Made by a program: the position numbers and the translations under genes
Notes under the pieces: generated by a model
The model's input: the letters and a program-made list of their open reading frames with translations, nothing else
Told to the model about the DNA's origin: nothing
Database searches by the model: none
Part shown: positions 1 through 10,265 of the stretch, one piece after another
Numbering within the stretch: position 1 is the first letter of the stretch
Layout of the letters: each line of letters starts with the position of its first letter
NCBI GenBank assembly: GCA_041658405.1
Contig: JBBAAG010000007.1
Location: 9,668 to 73,667, forward strand
DNA length: 64,000 nt
Source: Elusimicrobiota bacterium
GTDB lineage: Bacteria; Elusimicrobiota; UBA5214; JBBAAG01
Reading direction: 5' to 3'

Positions 1-3000
1 GATTCTAACTGGAACTGGATCAATGATCTTAAGGATTTATCATCGAATGATAATAGTGAAGCAACGGTTGATTTTAGCTCACCGCTTGATAATTATGATA
101 CCCTGGAGACCGCTCAACAGGTTACCACCAGCGGGCAGGTGATTTTTGTGCCGCAGTTAATCGTGGCATCAACTTCGCATTATCTTACATTTAACACGCG
201 GTCAAGCCCTAGTTATACGGGGTATAATACTTCTGTATTTACGGTCAGGCATAATATGTCTATAACTCATTTACAGGTACTCGTTCCCGGGATGACAAGG
301 GTACCTGGAAAAGTGACTAATGCTCCTGAATCGTTGTGGTACCGCAGCAGTGATGATTATGGTGACGGGCGTACAGGTGCGCCGCGTGCTCAAACCGCGG
401 GGGTGCCATTCCTGGTTACCGCAAATCTTGTGGATTCATTCTATAACCTCGCAAATACAGTGGGCCAGCCGAATGTTAAAATTCAAACATCTGATCCGTA
501 TGATACAGAAGAACCTAGCGGGCAGCCGTTGAACCTTGGTACCCGCGAATTTGTTGTTACATTACGGTCAAAGGCGAGTAATAATACGGTTACGGCTTTG
601 GATGATGCACAGATGTACTTACAGAATACTAGCCCGCAGTTTGTGGTGAACTCTTCCGCACCGGTGAAGTTATTGGTCCTGTTGCCAGGGGAACAAGCGG
701 TGTATGGGTCAAGTTATGGGAGGTATGAGGTTTATCGTACGACTCAAATAGCAGGGAACGGGGTTAGTGTGCGCGTAAATCTTGTTGACGCGTATAATAA
801 CATTGTGGAAAGCGTTCCTACCGGCCCGATGGTGAGGTTACAGACAAATAACCCGCATCCAAATAATACCATGGATTCTGCTGAATTACAGAACGGGTCG
901 AATCTGTTAACTGTTAATTTCAAAACAGCAGGGACATCGTGGACCGTAACCGCTGTAGATGCGAGTACACCAACGTTGTATGCATCAGGAACGTCGTCGG
1001 AGTTTACAATGTATCCGTCAGATGCTTATCGTTTGGGTATAAGCGATGTACCGTCAATTATGACTGCAGGTGAGGCGGTTAATGTCCGTGTAACTGCGTA
1101 TGACCAATATGAGAATATAGTCGGTACCGGGCCTAAGATATTTAAGGGGCAGGTGTATCTTGATGCGCAGACGTATAGTTCTGATCCGTTGCATAAACAA
1201 AATCCTACATTGATGGGGACAAAGATACTTACTGGTGATACGTTAGTAAAACATATCAATTTCTGGCAAACATTTGTTGAGGCAGATAACGGGACGCATA
1301 TGTTTAATAATACCGCAATCCTCAGAAAAGCGGGCACGCAGTGGATCCGCGCAATCGCAGGGTTTGATGGGTATAACGAAATAACCAAACCTACAGGTAT
1401 ACGCGATGGGTTGCTTAGTAATATTACCGTGCGGCCGGGTGAACTTGCGAATGTTATCGTAGATCCTGTCATAAACGAACAAGTGTCTGCAGGTAGCCCT
1501 GCAGAGATCGGGCGTAGGCAGATCACCGGGCAGTTGTCTGACTTGTTTGATAACACAGTCGCTACAACAACAACGGTTAGTTTTGAGGTGTTCAACGTGC
1601 GCGGGGCAACGGGGACTATTAAAACTGTGGTGGGAGGGTTGCCGGCAGAGGTTGTGATTTCTACGGTTACTGATACGTTAGGGCGTGCCGGTTTTAGTAT
1701 TCCTTATTACCTGTTTATATCAACAAAAGCAGGGGATTATTGTCAGGTTAAGGTTTCTGTTTCCAGCAGCGTGTACGGTGTGAGCGGTGTGATGACTACG
1801 ATAGGCGGTGTGCCGTACAAGATAGTAGTTGTCGATGAACCGGATGAGATATTAGCTGGGATCATAAGTACACCGTTTACGGTTGAACGCCGGGATTATT
1901 TTAATAATGCTACGTGGCTGACGAAAAGTAATATTCCGTTGGTTACAAATGCACCGGGGGATAATATTAGCGATCATAGTTTCTATTTACCAGAGGCAGA
2001 GGATAACATTCCAATAACTTTTGTGGAGATCTTTGAAGGACAGACACAGGTGCAGTTCAGGTATTCCGATAAATGGGCATCGTACCCGGCAAATGATGAC
2101 CTGTACCCCGGTAAAGGCGCAGTGGGTGAGTTTGTGCGGCCCTCCACAGGTAAGTGGATTATCACTATGTCTAATGTAGGTAACTGGGTGGAAAATTATC
2201 CTATCACCGTGCATCCAAACCAGGTTGCCAAGGTTGGGTTTGACACACCGTCACGTACGCTGCGTGCAGGGTTATTCCGTGATGCTAATACCAATGTTAC
2301 ACAGAAGTTGCAGATAGAGTTGCAGGATCAGTATGGTAACCCGCGGGTGGCAACACAAACCGTAATTGTGAACCTGTTATCGGATTCGTTAGCGAATTAT
2401 CTTATTGATGATTTCTCTATTCGATACCCGTACTCGTTCTCATTGTCTTCAAATCCGTGGGTACATACTACATCAGTGACGATTGAAGCGAATAATTATT
2501 ATTCCGACTTCTATTATCGTGACACTCGCGCATCAGATCGGTATAACCCTAAGGGTACAAAACCGACAGTCACAGCGGATGCGCGCGGGTTTAACTCCTC
2601 ATGGGTGCCCGGTACACAGTTGCAGGTGATTAAAGCGGATTATATTACACAGTTGAATTTTACCAATGCACTGCAGACTTTGAAGGCAGGGGCAACTTCG
2701 TATCATAACGTGCAGCTGCAGGATAAGTATGAAAACCCGTCACCGGTTAAGATGACGGATTTTGATGCTATAGATGAACCTTTTGTACGGGTAAACTTGT
2801 GGTCGGATTCGTCTGGGCAGGTTAGGTTCTCATCGGGTAGCGCACGGGATTGGCGTAATACTACATATCAATTGCAGATAGCATCGGATTCTTATGACGC
2901 AACTGTATGGCATTCAGATACTAAAGCGGGACAGCATAATATTTATGCTTTGGATAATAAAGGGCGAGGGTGGGGTCAGGCGAAACAGGTGGTTACTGTA

Positions 3001-6000
3001 ACACCAGAAATAGTGTCTAAGATTGTCTTTACTACACTGCCACGGCGTTTGATTGCGGGGACTACTATAGAATATTTCCCGGATTATGAAACAGGTTCAC
3101 AGATTGATACCGTGATGCAGTTGCAGACACGTGATAGGTATGATAATGAATCGCCGGTTACTGAAGATAAAACAATTAAGTTATATTCAACTTCCAAGAA
3201 TAAGAGGTTTAATGCTACTGCTACGGAAACCGGCTGGTCGGAAGATAAGGATCTTATAATCCAGACCGGGCAAAGCGTTGCGTCGTTCTATTATCAAGAT
3301 ACTATGGTTGCTTCCCCGACTGTCACAGGCACGGAATTTCCTGGTCAGGGTTGGGAAGATGCCCAGCAACAGCAGGTTATTACACCGAATGCTGCAACAT
3401 ATTTCTCTATCAACCATAATTATGAAACAACCGGGCTTAGTGTTGATACCCCCGGGATTATTAGAGTTACCGCGCGGGATAAGAATCAGAATATAGCTAC
3501 AGGGGATCCTATAAACGGGCAGTATTATACCGGGAAAGTGATGTACTGGACTATCTCAACGACGGCAACAGCAAATCCGCCGATGTATAGATTTACGAAG
3601 GAAGATAGCGGTGTATCAACGTTCCTGCTTCAGGATGTTATGCAGGAAAAGTTGATCATCGGTGCAACGGATTATGATGATCATTCAATACACGGTGTTA
3701 CTAATGACGGGGCGCATTCTTCTGCTGATTTGGATACCGTCGGGGTTCTAATGATTCCTACAGATATTGCGCCGGAAGATGGTGATCAGGATAAGGCGGA
3801 TAAGGGTATTGCAAAAGCGTTATACCAGGGCCAGGGAACTATGACGGATACTCCAAGCCCTGCAGCTATGATGTTCATGAGGTTAGCTGTTGCTCCTTTG
3901 GCAAAAGCTGCAACTAACTATGCGAATTTAACTAGAGTCAGAATATATAAGAAAGGAACGTTGCCGTATAATCAGGTGACAGAAGTTGCATTATACAAAG
4001 ATAAGAATGGTAACGGTACTTTTGAGGGTGATAAAACACTTAATGACCGTGGTAGTGCATCGGATACTTATTTATGTTCTGCTAAATTTAATGTTCAGGA
4101 TTATGCTGACTTAGAACTGCCTTCAGTGGAGAAAATAGCAGATGAAGAAATTGTATTATTCATAACAGTTCGTATACCTGTGGATGCCGACCGGGATAAG
4201 ACATTAGGGGTTGAGGTCAGGGATTCCGGGCATTTGTTTATGACACCAGAATCTACTGCCAAAACAGCGAAGAATAATTTCCCGGCGTTGTCATATGAGT
4301 CAATAATATCAGTCCCGCCGGAAAAGGTTAGTGCACTGTCAAAGAGTGTTTCAGCAACTTATATTGACCTAAGCCAGGATGATAAGCCGGTGATTACGGC
4401 CTCAGATGTGCCTCAGGGAACGCCGAATGCTGCAATGTTGATGCTTGGATTCTGGACTAAGCAGTTCCCAGGTAGGTTGGATAAAATTAAGGTTATGCAT
4501 ATCGTTGGTGATCAAGGATCGGATACTGATATTAAAGACGTAAAGTTGTGGCTTGATAGTAATAGAAATAAGACATTTGACCCGAACCTTGACGTGCCTG
4601 TATCCAAACCTATATCATTTGAGAGTAATGCCGCGTATCTGGATATAATAAATAATACTGAGTATGACCAGATAACGCCGGCGACTAATTATTATTTCAT
4701 CACTTTTGGATTCAATGATTCTGCTGTGCTTGGTTCAAAACACGCGGCGGAGATATTGTTCCATCCGGATATCGTTCCTATTGATTGTACTATTAATACC
4801 GAAAATGCGGAATCTATATGGCCGATGACAAGCGGTAAGGTGACTGTTACCGCAACAAAGGATACGATGGTTGTTAAACCGGTCTTTGTCGGTCAGGGTT
4901 CTGCGACTCAGGGGGATAAGGATTTTGTGATGGTAAGGCTGGATATGAACGCGTTGTCGCATACCGTCATATGGAAATCGTTAAAGTTAGATCGCACTGG
5001 CGGAGGCGGGGATAGTGATATCAAAGAGATTAATATATATAAAGATTTAACACCCAAGACCAGTGTTGTGCAGCAGATTGAGGTGACGGATACTGTTATA
5101 TGGGTAAACTCGACAAGAGGATTCCTTGATAATGGAACGCTGGCTATCGGGACTGAAAAAATTAATTATATGTCTAAAGTAAGTAGTAATTCTATGGCCG
5201 GGTTCTTAGTGGCTGCAAACGGGCGCGGGGTTGAGAATACAACCGCGCAGGTTCATAAAGTGGATTCTGAGGTAGTAGGCCGGCCGGATGGTATGCTGAC
5301 AGAATTTGAAACTGCAGGTAAGGCTGGGTTGGCGTCTATAACCAGATACGATACTGCTAAGTTCGCTAATGCTACAGCTGAGGTTAAGATAACCGAAGAA
5401 GCTAAATGGAACGAGATAACTATGGAGGGGGTTTCATATTTTGTTACGTTTAATATTGATTATCTCGCAAAGGTCGGGTCAACACGGTTAGGGTTGAAGG
5501 TTAATTCAACATCTTACTTCGAAGTAGGCGCTCCGGATCTTGTTTCTACGGAGAATATACCGTTCCCTGCAACCTTATCTCAGATTAATGAGTTTGCTGA
5601 TGAAGTTGTGTTCAGCGCATATGAACATACTACTTCAACAAAAACTGAGCGCGGGGTTAAATATAACCCGTATACTAATTTGATGCAGGGTTCGAAAAAT
5701 AATGAGATCATGACAATTAGTGCGGAGGCATCTAATGGTGATGCGTTATGGAAAGGTGTTAACTTTAAGCGTGTAGGGTCGGTTGATTCAAAGGATACTG
5801 ATGTTGAAAGAGTAACTATCTGGCATGATACTAACAATAATAAGTCATTGGATGATAGTGATATCATGGTAGGGACAGGAACGTTCTATAATCGCGGGAG
5901 AGAAAATGATTGTTATATAGAATTTTCATCCAACGCGGTACAGACTGTGTATTCACGGAAGAAACAAGCTGATGATAATATAAGTAATACGTATATTGTT

Positions 6001-9000
6001 ACGATGGACCTCAGCGAGGCTGCTACTCCGGGTGAATCATTGGGGATTTATTATAACCATGAATCATTCTTTGTGTCAAAACCGAACTATATATCCAGTA
6101 CGACGGTACATTCGCAGTTTACCACGAATTTGCGTAAGGTTATCCCGAGCCCGAGAGAAGTAACTATAAAATCTGAACCTGTTAATTGCATGGTATTGAA
6201 CGAGATTGTGGATGAAAACATGACGGCGGTCAGCGTTAATTCCACGTCCGGCTTCCCATCGTCGGGATATGTGGTTGTTGATAATGAAGTTATGCTGTAT
6301 TCCTCGATGACACCTACGAGTTTGTACGGTATATTACGTGCGCAGTTCGAGACCACAACAGTAGCGCATTCTTCCGGTAGTGTTATTGCCGGGTCGATCT
6401 CGCAGGGTATGCGCAACGTTCCGTTGTTGAAGATGACGTTATCCTGCGATAAATATTATGTTATGTTGTATGGATTGAAAGTAAACTTGTTCACGACCGG
6501 GATTGATAAATTTGTTGATTCTGATGTCGAACGTGTATATGTGTACAAAGATAATGATAATAAAGGAATATTTGACCGTAATGAATACGGTGAAAACCGT
6601 GCGGATACTAAAGTCGGTGAAGCTGTCCCGGGCGGTACTTCCGGGGTTAATACTGCGGAAGTTACATTGGAAGATATGAATTATTCGCTGGATACTCTTG
6701 ATGGTAACGGAAAACGGTATGTGTTGATCACTACCACTCCGACGGTATACTTTATCGCTGCGGATATCAGCCCAACTGCCGTTGAAGGGCATTTCTTCGG
6801 TGTGGCAGTCAACAGTAAGGATAATTTTAATACAAGCCAGCAGCATTTGGGGATTGATGTGCCTCATTCCGTTAAGTTAGACAATAATATCAGAAGCGGT
6901 ACGCCGGGTGTGTTGTCAACGGTTGATAAATTGATAGTTAAAGCGGAGACTATTCTGCCGGCAACTGCTACTCAGGGCGAGAAAAATGTTGCGGTGATGA
7001 AACTTAACCTCCAGGCGAGTGATAACGCTGTTATCTGGAGAGGGTTAAAGCTGGATTGTATCGGCGATGTTATTGATAATGATGTCTCTGTTATTAAAGT
7101 CTATCGTGATATGAACAATAACGGTAAGTTTGAGAATAAAGGGGTGACACCTATCGGCGTGGTGAAAGAAAAGTATGAGTTAACCGATAAGGATTTAGTG
7201 CCGCTTATCGTAGATACTACTGCTATGTTCCAGACAAACAATGGGTTCTTGTTAATAAACCATGAGATAGTCGGGTATAAGAGTTCAACCATGACGCTGG
7301 AGTCAACTACACATGGTATGGTGAACAGGTATATCTTTACCGGGATTACCAGAGGATTGATGAAGTCTCCTGTGTATGAGCATGACGTTGATGCGAAAGT
7401 TTATGGTATCAATTCTGATGTTGTTACGGATGATGCCGGGTATGCTCCGGGCTTGATCTCAAAAGGGCTTGAACAGTACGTCAGCAAAACCAGTGTACTG
7501 ACATTCCTTGAACCTCAGGCGATATACAGCAATATCGGAGGGCAGAATTACTTTATTGCGTACGATATTTATGATATGGGTGGGGTAAATAAAAAGTTCG
7601 GAGTGTCTCTCGCGGATACAAGTTATTTTATTATTGATACGCCGGATTATGTTAACCCCGCGGATTTACCGATAGAAAGTGCGTTAGCATCTATCGGTGA
7701 TTATCCTGACCGCGTAACGTTCACGCCTGTTGATATACAGGATTATCCCGCGCCAGTGGTGACACAGGGGGATAAGGATATTGTTATGTGCGCGTTTACG
7801 ATGAAAACCGATAAGGCTGATGCAGTGTGGACCGCGTTGCAGGTACAGCGTATCGGGACAGGTAACGGGACAACGACGCCGATGACCGGGACTAATAAGG
7901 ATGTCGGAAATGTAAAAATATATCTCGATGATGATGACAGCGGATTCTGGGAGGTTAATGACAAACTTATTACTTCGGGGATTGATAAGTTCCCGGTAGA
8001 TGATAATATCGGGCCGAATTTGACATTAACGCTTACTTCACCGCAGATTATTACTCAGGCGGCAAAAAAGTATTTTGTGTTGTACGACATTGCGGATGAT
8101 GCGCAGGCGGGGGATACGCTTGGTTTAAAAATACCGGATACCGTAAGAATCGTAGTGAATCAGCCGAATACTGTCGCCAGTACGAATATGCCGTTTGAGA
8201 CACTGGCTAAATCCAAGATTGACCCGATTCAGATCATAGCTACCGGCGATAACCTTGCTCCGGCAGCGGAAATACAGGGTCGGACTGTACCGTTGTTGCA
8301 GATTAGGTTAAAAACTAATAAAAACAAGGTTAAGTTAACTGGGTTTACGTTACGGCAGAATGGTTCTATTGAAAAAGCGGGTTCAACCAATTATTATCCG
8401 GAATATTATGGTGAAGGGGATCTTACCGAACTAAAAGTGTATCGTGATGTTGATAATGATAATTTGTTTACCTCGACGGATACTCTTGATCCTACCGGCT
8501 TGATAGGTTATGTTATTAACAATTCTATTAATTTCAAAAAAGGGTCGGCAAATATTATTTTTAGTACGGCAACTGAGATTTATATTACTTCCGCGGGGAA
8601 TTCGTTGTTCATCACAGGGACGCTCGGGGCGTATAATGAAAATGCGAATGATAAGACGGAATATATTAATACTGAAAAACATGAGGTGCAAATCGAAATC
8701 CCGGGTATTGATCAGTTTATCAGGACGCCAAAATCGTCAGTAGGTAGTTCGAGTTCTGTGTATCCTATAAGGTCGTTAAAGGTGATGATCAAGCATTTGG
8801 CAACGCCGGAAGTTCAGTATATTGACGCTGATACTAAGACACCCGGAATACAAACTTTTGCGTGGATTAACAAAACATCGGAAGTTAAGACCGCGTGGAG
8901 AGTTGTATTGCCTACTGGTGTTGGGAACGTTGAACTTACCCAGGTGTACTACGCAGTCGGGACGTCGTCTATTGCAGTATTGGATAGTACCGCGTCAGGG

Positions 9001-9966
9001 GAGTTTAGTTCTAACTCGCAAAGCTGGAAGAAGCTCGATATGTCCAATATTACAGCAGATACTAATATTGAAACCACTGCTAATATGGCGGTATCGTTTA
9101 AGCACGGGAAAACGTATTATTTCCACTTAAAAGCATCCGCCAGGTATGTTACATACTTAAGTTCGAGTATCGGGAAGGCTTCTATAATGAAAGTTGAAAC
9201 AAAAGATAGTGAAGCGAAGCATTGTACTATTAAGATTGACTTAACCCCGCCGTTGAGGCCTGTGAAGCCTGTACCGGAGCATTATACCAGGCAGTTAAAA
9301 GTTATTGAAAGTGGCTCATTCGTGGTTAACTGGGTTAGCGCGTTCGACCCAACCCCCGCAGAAATCGCGGTTAATGAGACTGGTTCAGGGATAAAACTAT
9401 ATGAAATACAGGAACGGTCGGATACGAATCCTGTATGGAAAACCATAGAAGTAGTTGATGGGCAGAGTGAGAATATCACTGTGGGTAACTATACAGCGTT
9501 TGATGTAAACGGTAATGTTTTAGTCGATGACCCGCGGCCTCAAGGGCATTTCTATTACTATCGTGTAAGAGCGTTGAATAACGCAGGTAGCTGGAGTGAT
9601 TGGTCGGAAGCGTCAGATCCTGCATCTACGGGCTTGCCAAAAGAGCCTATATCTGATGCGCATGTGTATCCTAACCCTGTAGATTCAAGAAAAGGCGGGG
9701 AAGAAGGGAAAGCTAGGATTGCGTATATACTCAACGAAAACGCGGGGGTTACTATTACATTGTATGACTTATTGGGATATGTAGTCCGCCAGTGGCAGAT
9801 AAACCCGGGGGATGATGGCGCTAAGGTTGGGGCAAATACTATACTCTGGGATTGTAAGAATGAAACCGGTGAGTTCGTGTCAAAAGGCGGATATATTGCC
9901 AAAATTGAAGTAAAAGCCGCTAAAGGTACCGTCACACAAATGATTAAGATCGGGTTGGTGCATTAA
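1..9966 (+). CDS. Giant secreted modular surface protein, 5' end outside window
   Basis: The frame is open from base 1, so the gene starts upstream; at least 3321 residues are encoded here. Up to about base 3760 it is built of Ig/invasin-like domains, recognisable by the recurring hinge D-x-Y-x-N (for example DQYENIVG, DQYGNPRV, DRYDNESP). From about 3780 to 8700 come about eight repeats of roughly 200 residues that begin with a TQGDKD-like turn and end in an acidic D-x-N-x-N loop of dockerin or EF-hand type (DKNGNGTF, DTNNNKSL, DMNNNGKF), so calcium binding is likely. An FN3-like domain lies at about 9240-9640. The last 100 residues (from YPNPV at about 9667) match the FlgD-Ig or type IX sorting-domain style, ending in VTQMIKIGLVH. 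Secretion to the cell surface and an adhesin or stalk role are inferred from these domains. A PorV-like barrel gene lies downstream. Confidence 0.8.
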   Translation, partial: DSNWNWINDLKDLSSNDNSEATVDFSSPLDNYDTLETAQQVTTSGQVIFVPQLIVASTSHYLTFNTRSSPSYTGYNTSVFTVRHNMSITHLQVLVPGMTRVPGKVTNAPESLWYRSSDDYGDGRTGAPRAQTAGVPFLVTANLVDSFYNLANTVGQPNVKIQTSDPYDTEEPSGQPLNLGTREFVVTLRSKASNNTVTALDDAQMYLQNTSPQFVVNSSAPVKLLVLLPGEQAVYGSSYGRYEVYRTTQIAGNGVSVRVNLVDAYNNIVESVPTGPMVRLQTNNPHPNNTMDSAELQNGSNLLTVNFKTAGTSWTVTAVDASTPTLYASGTSSEFTMYPSDAYRLGISDVPSIMTAGEAVNVRVTAYDQYENIVGTGPKIFKGQVYLDAQTYSSDPLHKQNPTLMGTKILTGDTLVKHINFWQTFVEADNGTHMFNNTAILRKAGTQWIRAIAGFDGYNEITKPTGIRDGLLSNITVRPGELANVIVDPVINEQVSAGSPAEIGRRQITGQLSDLFDNTVATTTTVSFEVFNVRGATGTIKTVVGGLPAEVVISTVTDTLGRAGFSIPYYLFISTKAGDYCQVKVSVSSSVYGVSGVMTTIGGVPYKIVVVDEPDEILAGIISTPFTVERRDYFNNATWLTKSNIPLVTNAPGDNISDHSFYLPEAEDNIPITFVEIFEGQTQVQFRYSDKWASYPANDDLYPGKGAVGEFVRPSTGKWIITMSNVGNWVENYPITVHPNQVAKVGFDTPSRTLRAGLFRDANTNVTQKLQIELQDQYGNPRVATQTVIVNLLSDSLANYLIDDFSIRYPYSFSLSSNPWVHTTSVTIEANNYYSDFYYRDTRASDRYNPKGTKPTVTADARGFNSSWVPGTQLQVIKADYITQLNFTNALQTLKAGATSYHNVQLQDKYENPSPVKMTDFDAIDEPFVRVNLWSDSSGQVRFSSGSARDWRNTTYQLQIASDSYDATVWHSDTKAGQHNIYALDNKGRGWGQAKQVVTVTPEIVSKIVFTTLPRRLIAGTTIEYFPDYETGSQIDTVMQLQTRDRYDNESPVTEDKTIKLYSTSKNKRFNATATETGWSEDKDLIIQTGQSVASFYYQDTMVASPTVTGTEFPGQGWEDAQQQQVITPNAATYFSINHNYETTGLSVDTPGIIRVTARDKNQNIATGDPINGQYYTGKVMYWTISTTATANPPMYRFTKEDSGVSTFLLQDVMQEKLIIGATDYDDHSIHGVTNDGAHSSADLDTVGVLMIPTDIAPEDGDQDKADKGIAKALYQGQGTMTDTPSPAAMMFMRLAVAPLAKAATNYANLTRVRIYKKGTLPYNQVTEVALYKDKNGNGTFEGDKTLNDRGSASDTYLCSAKFNVQDYADLELPSVEKIADEEIVLFITVRIPVDADRDKTLGVEVRDSGHLFMTPESTAKTAKNNFPALSYESIISVPPEKVSALSKSVSATYIDLSQDDKPVITASDVPQGTPNAAMLMLGFWTKQFPGRLDKIKVMHIVGDQGSDTDIKDVKLWLDSNRNKTFDPNLDVPVSKPISFESNAAYLDIINNTEYDQITPATNYYFITFGFNDSAVLGSKHAAEILFHPDIVPIDCTINTENAESIWPMTSGKVTVTATKDTMVVKPVFVGQGSATQGDKDFVMVRLDMNALSHTVIWKSLKLDRTGGGGDSDIKEINIYKDLTPKTSVVQQIEVTDTVIWVNSTRGFLDNGTLAIGTEKINYMSKVSSNSMAGFLVAANGRGVENTTAQVHKVDSEVVGRPDGMLTEFETAGKAGLASITRYDTAKFANATAEVKITEEAKWNEITMEGVSYFVTFNIDYLAKVGSTRLGLKVNSTSYFEVGAPDLVSTENIPFPATLSQINEFADEVVFSAYEHTTSTKTERGVKYNPYTNLMQGSKNNEIMTISAEASNGDALWKGVNFKRVGSVDSKDTDVERVTIWHDTNNNKSLDDSDIMVGTGTFYNRGRENDCYIEFSSNAVQTVYSRKKQADDNISNTYIVTMDLSEAATPGESLGIYYNHESFFVSKPNYISSTTVHSQFTTNLRKVIPSPREVTIKSEPVNCMVLNEIVDENMTAVSVNSTSGFPSSGYVVVDNEVMLYSSMTPTSLYGILRAQFETTTVAHSSGSVIAGSISQGMRNVPLLKMTLSCDKYYVMLYGLKVNLFTTGIDKFVDSDVERVYVYKDNDNKGIFDRNEYGENRADTKVGEAVPGGTSGVNTAEVTLEDMNYSLDTLDGNGKRYVLITTTPTVYFIAADISPTAVEGHFFGVAVNSKDNFNTSQQHLGIDVPHSVKLDNNIRSGTPGVLSTVDKLIVKAETILPATATQGEKNVAVMKLNLQASDNAVIWRGLKLDCIGDVIDNDVSVIKVYRDMNNNGKFENKGVTPIGVVKEKYELTDKDLVPLIVDTTAMFQTNNGFLLINHEIVGYKSSTMTLESTTHGMVNRYIFTGITRGLMKSPVYEHDVDAKVYGINSDVVTDDAGYAPGLISKGLEQYVSKTSVLTFLEPQAIYSNIGGQNYFIAYDIYDMGGVNKKFGVSLADTSYFIIDTPDYVNPADLPIESALASIGDYPDRVTFTPVDIQDYPAPVVTQGDKDIVMCAFTMKTDKADAVWTALQVQRIGTGNGTTTPMTGTNKDVGNVKIYLDDDDSGFWEVNDKLITSGIDKFPVDDNIGPNLTLTLTSPQIITQAAKKYFVLYDIADDAQAGDTLGLKIPDTVRIVVNQPNTVASTNMPFETLAKSKIDPIQIIATGDNLAPAAEIQGRTVPLLQIRLKTNKNKVKLTGFTLRQNGSIEKAGSTNYYPEYYGEGDLTELKVYRDVDNDNLFTSTDTLDPTGLIGYVINNSINFKKGSANIIFSTATEIYITSAGNSLFITGTLGAYNENANDKTEYINTEKHEVQIEIPGIDQFIRTPKSSVGSSSSVYPIRSLKVMIKHLATPEVQYIDADTKTPGIQTFAWINKTSEVKTAWRVVLPTGVGNVELTQVYYAVGTSSIAVLDSTASGEFSSNSQSWKKLDMSNITADTNIETTANMAVSFKHGKTYYFHLKASARYVTYLSSSIGKASIMKVETKDSEAKHCTIKIDLTPPLRPVKPVPEHYTRQLKVIESGSFVVNWVSAFDPTPAEIAVNETGSGIKLYEIQERSDTNPVWKTIEVVDGQSENITVGNYTAFDVNGNVLVDDPRPQGHFYYYRVRALNNAGSWSDWSEASDPASTGLPKEPISDAHVYPNPVDSRKGGEEGKARIAYILNENAGVTITLYDLLGYVVRQWQINPGDDGAKVGANTILWDCKNETGEFVSKGGYIAKIEVKAAKGTVTQMIKIGLVH

Positions 9967-9993
9967 TGCGGTGGAAATATATTTTTTTTGTTG

Positions 9994-10022
9994 TTGACAA
10001 AAAAATGTTTTGTTGCTATTAA
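9994..10022 (+). promoter_or_regulatory. Sigma70-type promoter of the riboswitch/motor operon
   Basis: TTGACA at 9994-9999 and TATTAA at 10017-10022 are separated by 17 bases. Transcription should start near 10029, about 20 bases before the first riboswitch. It lies just after the stop of the giant protein gene, so the downstream operon can be expressed independently. Confidence 0.65.
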
Positions 10023-10050
10023 TATTAATGGGAAAGCGCAACTAAGAGTA

Positions 10051-10158
10051 TTTCAGAGAAGCGATAAAGGCTATCCCGCGTGAAAACGCGGAGTCGCAAA
10101 GCTTCAGGCCTAAGTCCCGCAAAGGTTGCGGGATAAGGTAGCTGGGTTGCCGAAGAAA
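10051..10158 (+). promoter_or_regulatory. Cyclic-di-GMP-I (GEMM) riboswitch, first copy
   Basis: The segment has the class-I c-di-GMP aptamer signature in order. The 5' P1 strand TTTC (10051-10054) pairs with GAAA (10155-10158). GGC at 10069-10071 is followed by a CCGCG/CGCGG hairpin closed by a GAAA tetraloop (10082-10085). Then come CGCAAAGC, GGCCTAAG, an 8-bp hairpin (TCCCGCAA/TTGCGGGA) and the 3' block GGTAGCTGGGTTGCCGA. By my alignment to the Vibrio Vc2 aptamer, the base equivalent to G20 is a G, which favours c-di-GMP over cGAMP. The usual AAA after GGC is TAT here. Identification rests on remembered consensus, not on a covariance search. Confidence 0.88.
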
Positions 10159-10186
10159 GAAGTGGATAAGTGTTATGGTTAGTGTT

Positions 10187-10263
10187 AACCAAGCTGAACA
10201 GAAGAGTATGTGTGAAGTAAGTGTAGGAAATCTAGAGTCTGGCAGTTTGGTTTCTGTTTTTTT
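10187..10263 (+). terminator. Possible intrinsic terminator of riboswitch 1
   Basis: AACCAAGCTG (10187-10196) can pair with CAGTTTGGTT (10243-10252), giving ten pairs with one G-U across a loop of about 46 bases. A run of seven T follows at 10257-10263. It lies between the two aptamers, where an expression platform is expected. The long loop makes it weaker than a classical terminator. Confidence 0.35.
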
Positions 10264-10265
10264 GA

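Noticed and set aside
1026..9935. Minus-strand reading frames inside the giant protein gene
   Set aside because: They are shadows of a codon-biased long gene and lack ribosome sites and recognisable domains.
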